A stretch of 9,267 nt of DNA from Burkholderiales bacterium (lineage in GTDB: Bacteria > Pseudomonadota > Gammaproteobacteria > Burkholderiales > SG8-39): NCBI GenBank assembly GCA_017880745.1, contig JADGRR010000085.1, positions 1 to 9,267 of the forward strand, read 5' to 3'. Numbering within the stretch: the stretch's first letter is position 1; each line of letters opens with the position of its first letter. Shown here in pieces: positions 5,962-9,267 of this stretch. The notes below the pieces were generated by a model. It worked only from the letters and a program-made list of their open reading frames with translations. It was not told where the DNA came from and did no database searches. A program made the position numbers and the translations under genes.

Positions 5962-6924
5962 TCAATCGGCACTCGCGCCGGTCTGCTTGATCACCTTGGC
6001 CCAGCGGTCGCGCTCGGAGCGCATCAGGTTGGATAAACCCTCTGGTGTCGTGCCCACTGCCTGGAAGTAAATCTTCAGCATTTTCTCGCGCACATCCTGA
6101 CTGTGGATGATCGCCACCAGTTCCTGGCTCAGGCGATCGATGATCGGCTTGGGCGTTTTGGCCGGTGCGACCATGCCTATCCATGCGCTAGACTCGAAGC
6201 CGGGGAAGCCCGCCTCGGCCACCGTGGGCAGATCGGGCAACACCGGGCTTCTCGCGCTGCTGGTAACGGCAAGGGCCTTGACCCGGCCCGACTGCACCAG
6301 CGGCATCGCCGTGCCGGGCACGACGAAGCCGGCCTGTACCTGGTTGGCCAGGATGGAAGTGATAACTTGCGGGCTGCCGGGGTAGGGTACGTGCACGATA
6401 TCGACGCCGGCCTGCATTTTCAGCAGTTCCATGGTGAGATGCGAGGCGCTGCCGTTGCCGATCGAGCCGTAGTTGAGCTTGCCCGGTTGCGCCTTGGCGT
6501 AGTCGATGAACTCCTTCACCGAGTTCACGCCGAGGCCGGGATTCACGATCAGCACGTTGGGGCTCACGGCCACCAGCGTCAGCGGTGCGAGTTCGGTGAA
6601 CGGGTCGTATTCCATTTTCTTGTACAGCACCGTGTTCACCGCCAGCGGCCCGGGAATCGACAGGCCCAGGGTGTAGCCGTCCGGCTCCGCTTTCGCCACC
6701 AGTCCGGTGCCGAGGTTGCCGCCCGCGCCCGGCTTGTTCTCGACGATCACCGGCTGCCCGAGCGCTTGCGCGAGCTTGTCCGTCAGCATGCGCGCGATGA
6801 GGTCGGGCGAGCTGCCCGGCGGGAACGGCACGATGATACGCACGGGTTTCGCGGGCCAGGTTTCGGCTGCCACGCCGACGCTGCTGGCAAGTGCCAGGGT
6901 AAGGGCGATCAGAATTCTTTTCAT
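5962..6924 (-). CDS. Bug/TctC-family periplasmic solute-binding protein (second, variant ligand loops)
   Basis: Periplasmic TTT-family binding protein, 320 residues, the same length as the first copy. The signal peptide starts MKRIL, has an Ala/Leu core and ends VAA at 18-20, with likely cleavage before Glu21. ATG 6924 is preferred to ATG 6927 and to ATG 6945 because GGAG (6930-6933) lies five bases upstream of it and the lysine-arginine start is typical. Family marks are VVENK-type VIVENKPGAGG, YDPFTELAPL, LAVTSSARS, DLPTVAEAGFPG and GMVAPAKTP. Both ligand loops depart from consensus: PPGSSPD at 35-41 in place of PPGGxxD, and HVPYPGSP from His178 in place of H-x-PYKGG. This points to a different ligand from the plus-strand copy. 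It lies in the same orientation as mutY but with a 114-bp gap containing its own TATAAT, so it is probably transcribed separately. No TctA/TctB genes are visible. Confidence 0.95.
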   Translation of the reverse strand: MKRILIALTLALASSVGVAAETWPAKPVRIIVPFPPGSSPDLIARMLTDKLAQALGQPVIVENKPGAGGNLGTGLVAKAEPDGYTLGLSIPGPLAVNTVLYKKMEYDPFTELAPLTLVAVSPNVLIVNPGLGVNSVKEFIDYAKAQPGKLNYGSIGNGSASHLTMELLKMQAGVDIVHVPYPGSPQVITSILANQVQAGFVVPGTAMPLVQSGRVKALAVTSSARSPVLPDLPTVAEAGFPGFESSAWIGMVAPAKTPKPIIDRLSQELVAIIHSQDVREKMLKIYFQAVGTTPEGLSNLMRSERDRWAKVIKQTGASAD

Positions 6925-6929
6925 CATTT

Positions 6930-6933
6930 CTCC
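6930..6933 (-). promoter_or_regulatory. ribosome binding site deciding the second Bug start
   Basis: GGAG within GGCGGAG on the minus strand lies five bases before ATG 6924 and only two before the tandem ATG 6927. This supports 6924 as the main start. Confidence 0.6.
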
Positions 6934-6999
6934 GCCTGGAGTCATTTTAGAACCGCACCTGTCATTCAGAGGGGCGTCGCCCGAGTAATCTGCTGGCCT

Positions 7000-7009
7000 G
7001 ATTATAATC
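7000..7009 (-). promoter_or_regulatory. palindromic TATAAT -10 box upstream of the second Bug gene
   Basis: GATTATAATC is a perfect 10-bp palindrome that contains a consensus TATAAT on each strand. On the minus strand it would start transcription near 6994, about 70 bases before ATG 6924 and after the mutY stop at 7039. No convincing -35 hexamer lies 16-18 bp upstream, which suggests an activator-dependent promoter. On the plus strand it would fire antisense into mutY. Confidence 0.4.
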
Positions 7010-7038
7010 GTGCGTTGAGGGCCGCAGGGCCGCCTGAA

Positions 7039-8106
7039 TCACGCGAGCAGTCGCTCGATGAGTCTGCGCACCGGCACCGGTATCGCTGCGCCGTGCGCCT
7101 CATCCAGGCTCAGCCAGATCTGGCCCGGCTCGCGCGCGGCTGGGGTGAGCTTCCCGACCCGGCACAGGAGCGGCTGAATCTGCAGCTTGAAGTGGGTAAA
7201 GCCGTGTGCGAGCGGGGAGAGCGCTTGCGGCGCGGCGATGCTGCAGCCATAGCGCGCCCGGCAGTACGCGCGAACCGTGGCTGCGTCGGCGAGCTCGGGC
7301 AGGCTCCACAACCCGCCCCAGATGCCCGAGGGCGGGCGCTTTTCCAGCAGCACTTCGCCGTTTCGGACGAGCAGCAGCATGTGCGTGGCGCGCGTAGGCA
7401 CCACCTTCGCCGGGCGCGGCGCGGGAAAATCCCTGACACGGCCGAGCGCGAACGCGCGGCAGCTTGACGCGAGCGGGCAGTTGGCGCAGGCAGGTTTCGC
7501 GCGCGCGCACAGCGTTGCCCCCAGATCCATCATCGCCTGCGTGTAGCGCCCGATGGCGCGCGGGGGAAGTTGCTCCTCCGCCAGTTGCCACAGCCGCATT
7601 TCGACGCGCTTCTCGCCCGGGAAGCCGGCAACGGCGAAATGCCGCGCCAGCACGCGCTTCACGTTGCCGTCCAGGATCGCCGCGCGCGTGCCGTAGGCGA
7701 ATGCGGCGATCGCCGCCGCAGTCGAGCGCCCGATGCCGGGCAGCGCCTGGATCTCGGTGAGCGTGCGCGGAAATACGCCGCCGTGGCGCTCCGTCACCAG
7801 TTCTGCCGCGCGCTGCAGGTTGCGTGCGCGCGAGTAATAGCCGAGCCCGCTCCACAGCCGCAGCACCTCATCCTGCGGCGCGGCGGCGAGCGCGGCGATA
7901 TCGGGAAAGCGCTCGAGAAAACGCCGGTAATACGGAATCACCGCGGCGACCTGGGTCTGCTGCAGCATGATTTCCGCGACCCAGATGCGGTAGGCGTCGC
8001 GCGTACCCTGCCACGGCAGGTCATGGCGGCCGTGGCGCTTGTGCCAGGCGAGCAAGCGGGCGGAAAACGTGCTGTTATTTTTGATTGGCGACACCGAACG
8101 GAACAT
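7039..8106 (-). CDS. mutY: A/G-specific adenine glycosylase MutY
   Basis: Base-excision repair enzyme that removes adenine paired with 8-oxoguanine; 355 residues, normal length. The glycosylase core has catalytic Glu45 in EIMLQQTQV, the helix-hairpin-helix LPGIGRS at 122-128 with Ser128 where endonuclease III has its lysine, and catalytic Asp146 in ILDGNVKR. The 4Fe-4S cluster ligands are Cys200-x6-Cys207-x2-Cys210-x5-Cys216. A NUDIX-like 8-oxoG-recognition domain follows from about 237, with FTHF at 303-306 (Thr304-His305 in place of the E. coli Ser-His). ATG 8106 lies 32 bp inside the end of the upstream nucleotidase gene; GTG 8094 is a possible alternative. The overlap implies translational coupling in a nucleotidase-mutY operon. 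A four-base GGCC hairpin after the stop is too short to call a terminator. Confidence 0.96.
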   Translation of the reverse strand: MFRSVSPIKNNSTFSARLLAWHKRHGRHDLPWQGTRDAYRIWVAEIMLQQTQVAAVIPYYRRFLERFPDIAALAAAPQDEVLRLWSGLGYYSRARNLQRAAELVTERHGGVFPRTLTEIQALPGIGRSTAAAIAAFAYGTRAAILDGNVKRVLARHFAVAGFPGEKRVEMRLWQLAEEQLPPRAIGRYTQAMMDLGATLCARAKPACANCPLASSCRAFALGRVRDFPAPRPAKVVPTRATHMLLLVRNGEVLLEKRPPSGIWGGLWSLPELADAATVRAYCRARYGCSIAAPQALSPLAHGFTHFKLQIQPLLCRVGKLTPAAREPGQIWLSLDEAHGAAIPVPVRRLIERLLA

Positions 8107-8977
8107 GCCCGGTTGCCACGTGCATCGACGCCGATTCGCAATGGCGCTGCTGGTCGTCGAAAAAGATATCGGCGCCGAACGCCTTCAGAAAACGCCCCTT
8201 GTCCAGACCGCCGAGGAACAGCGCTTCGTCGATGCGGATATTCCAGGCGCGCAGCGTGCGGATCACGCGCTCGTGCGCGGGCGCGCCGCGCGCCGTCACC
8301 AGCGCGGTGCGAATGGGCGAGCGCTCCGGCGGGTATTCGGACTGGATGCGGTGCAGCGCGGCGAGGAAGTTCTTGAACGGCCCGCCCGACAGCGGTTCCC
8401 TGGCGGCCTCGGTTTCGCTCTTGGTGAAAGCTTCGAGCCCGTCGCGCTTGTATACCTGCTCGGCTTCGTCGGAGAACAGCACCGCATCGCCGTCGAAGGC
8501 GATGCGCAGCTCGCCCTCGGGCGCGGGATTCTGCCCGACATTCGAGGGCAGGATGGTGGCCGCGGCATGCCCTGCGTCGAGCGCTTTGCGCACGTCGTCC
8601 GGATTGGCCGACAGGAACAGGTGCGCGTCGAAGGCCGGCACATAGGGATAAGTGCTCTCGCCGCCGGTGAAGGCGGCGCGGGAAATATCGAGCCGGTAAT
8701 GCTCGATCGAGTTCATGATCCGGAGGCCGGTGTCGGCGGTGTTGCGCGACAGCAGGATTACTTCCACCCGCGGCGGATCGTGCCGGTTGAGAGCGAGGAG
8801 CTTGTTCACCAGGCCGAAGGCGATACCCGGCTCGAGGATTTCGTCTTCGTGCTTGCGCTGATAGGCGTGATAGGCCGCCACGCCCTGTTCGTCGAACACG
8901 CGGTTGCTCTCCTCCAGATTGAACAGCGCGCGCGAGGAAATCGCGACGACCAGTTTTCCGTCAAAGGATTCGGACAT
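8075..8977 (-). CDS. cytosolic 5'-nucleotidase (cN-I / NT5C1 family)
   Basis: HAD-fold 5'-nucleotidase of the family related to animal cytosolic 5'-nucleotidase I, which removes phosphate from AMP and deoxynucleoside monophosphates; 300 residues, cytoplasmic. The N-terminus has the family hallmark VVAISSRALFNLEESNRVF from residue 10, then ILLSRNTADTGLRI. The phosphatase site is FDGDAVLFSDE, with nucleophile and acid-type residues Asp162 and Asp164. The later HAD motifs are LVTARGAP, LGGLDKGRFL and FFDDQ with Asp274/Asp275. The frame is open back to 9127, but the 50 extra residues are basic and unconserved, so ATG 8977 is preferred; its ribosome-binding site is weak. It overlaps mutY by 32 bp, suggesting a shared role in nucleotide-pool or DNA-damage management, though family function alone does not show it. 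Substrate preference cannot be read from sequence. Confidence 0.9.
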   Translation of the reverse strand: MSESFDGKLVVAISSRALFNLEESNRVFDEQGVAAYHAYQRKHEDEILEPGIAFGLVNKLLALNRHDPPRVEVILLSRNTADTGLRIMNSIEHYRLDISRAAFTGGESTYPYVPAFDAHLFLSANPDDVRKALDAGHAAATILPSNVGQNPAPEGELRIAFDGDAVLFSDEAEQVYKRDGLEAFTKSETEAAREPLSGGPFKNFLAALHRIQSEYPPERSPIRTALVTARGAPAHERVIRTLRAWNIRIDEALFLGGLDKGRFLKAFGADIFFDDQQRHCESASMHVATGHVPFGVANQK

Positions 8978-9024
8978 GTGCTGCGGGTTCTTGCGCCAAC
9001 GGATCAGCGTGACATCGGAGGAGC

Positions 9025-9053
9025 ATTGTTGGCCTGGAGCGCGATTTGCGCAA
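9025..9053 (-). promoter_or_regulatory. weak candidate promoter for nucleotidase-mutY
   Basis: On the minus strand TTGCGC (9048-9053) and AACAAT (9025-9030) are 17 bp apart, matching three and four of six consensus bases. Transcription would start near 9018, about 40 bases before ATG 8977. The alternative is read-through from the tRNA-Gly gene upstream. Confidence 0.25.
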
Positions 9054-9083
9054 GGGGCGCGCGTTCCATGCGCGAGCGCGGCG

Positions 9084-9107
9084 CGCACGCGCCAGTATGC
9101 GCGTGCG
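9084..9107. repeat. 9-bp GC-rich inverted repeat in the tRNA-nucleotidase gap
   Basis: CGCACGCGC (9084-9092) and GCGCGTGCG (9099-9107) pair perfectly around a 6-base loop. It lies in the 207-bp gap between tRNA-Gly and the nucleotidase start, which otherwise holds only the weak promoter candidate. Without a T-run it is not a standard terminator; it may limit read-through from the tRNA or be a processing structure. Confidence 0.45.
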
Positions 9108-9184
9108 GAGACTGGCTGAAGACTCAATAACGGCGCGGGTTTCCAGGCGATCCTGAGTGCGTGCTCGGCTGCGCGAAATCGGAA

Positions 9185-9260
9185 TGGAGCGGGAGACGAG
9201 TCTCGAACTCGCGACCTCAGGCTTGGGAAGCCGGCGCTCTGCCAACTGAGCTACTCCCGC
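9185..9260 (-). tRNA. tRNA-Gly (anticodon CCC)
   Basis: A complete 76-base cloverleaf including an encoded CCA. The acceptor stem GCGGGAG/CTCCCGC pairs fully, with discriminator U73 as usual for bacterial tRNA-Gly. D stem GCTC/GAGC, anticodon loop TTCCCAA with anticodon CCC (reads GGG), variable loop AGGTC, and T arm GCGAG/CTCGT (one G-U) with TTCGA are all normal. The anticodon stem CCGGC/GCCTG has one C-U mismatch at 28-42. Transcribed leftwards, toward the nucleotidase gene. Confidence 0.97.
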
Positions 9261-9267
9261 TCATGGG

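Noticed and set aside
6103..7467. 454-codon plus-strand open frame opposite the second Bug gene and the end of mutY
   Set aside because: It spans an intergenic region and two real genes; composition is of the antisense type.
8039..9130. 363-codon plus-strand open frame opposite the nucleotidase gene
   Set aside because: It mirrors the nucleotidase codon by codon in a GC-rich background; the minus-strand protein has clear HAD and cN-I motifs.
8961..9245. 94-codon minus-strand open frame overlapping tRNA-Gly
   Set aside because: It runs through most of the tRNA, is Arg/Ser-rich and has no recognisable feature.
1..9267. CRISPR array, transposon ends, integrase or phage genes
   Set aside because: No regularly spaced repeats, no long terminal inverted repeats and no recombinase motifs were found; tRNA-Gly at the right edge shows no repeated 3' end inside the window that would mark an integrated element.

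Overview
The window is dense, GC-rich bacterial chromosome and looks betaproteobacterial, probably Burkholderiales. Two free-standing periplasmic binding proteins of the Bug/TctC family, with no TctA/TctB membrane genes beside them, are typical of that group. The cytosolic 5'-nucleotidase next to mutY and the overall base composition also fit. The genus cannot be told from the sequence.

Left part (1-2485, plus strand): the 3' end of an unrecognised Met/His-rich membrane protein gene that runs off the left edge; a leader with overlapping inverted repeats; tyrS, a rather divergent TyrZ-type tyrosyl-tRNA synthetase; and a MocA-like nucleotidyltransferase for molybdenum cofactor cytidylation.

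Middle part (2504-6924): a minus-strand TIM-barrel amidohydrolase that converges on mocA and diverges, 52 bp apart, from the first Bug protein gene. Next comes a plus-strand three-part nuclease that joins a DnaQ-type 3'-5' exonuclease, a GIY-YIG domain and a UvrC-like four-cysteine cluster. It converges on the second, minus-strand Bug protein gene across a hairpin terminator.

Right part (6925-9267, minus strand): a perfect palindromic TATAAT box upstream of the second Bug gene; then, in order of transcription from the right edge, tRNA-Gly(CCC), a cN-I-type 5'-nucleotidase and mutY. The last two overlap by 32 bp and are probably translated together.

Most genes are core or widespread accessory genes (translation, base-excision repair, nucleotide metabolism, cofactor maturation, solute uptake). 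I see no transposase, integrase, CRISPR array or clear transferred island. The observations most worth following are the DnaQ/GIY-YIG/cysteine-cluster nuclease, the second Bug protein with both ligand loops changed, and the tyrS leader with its divergent synthetase. None amounts to a demonstrable new system.
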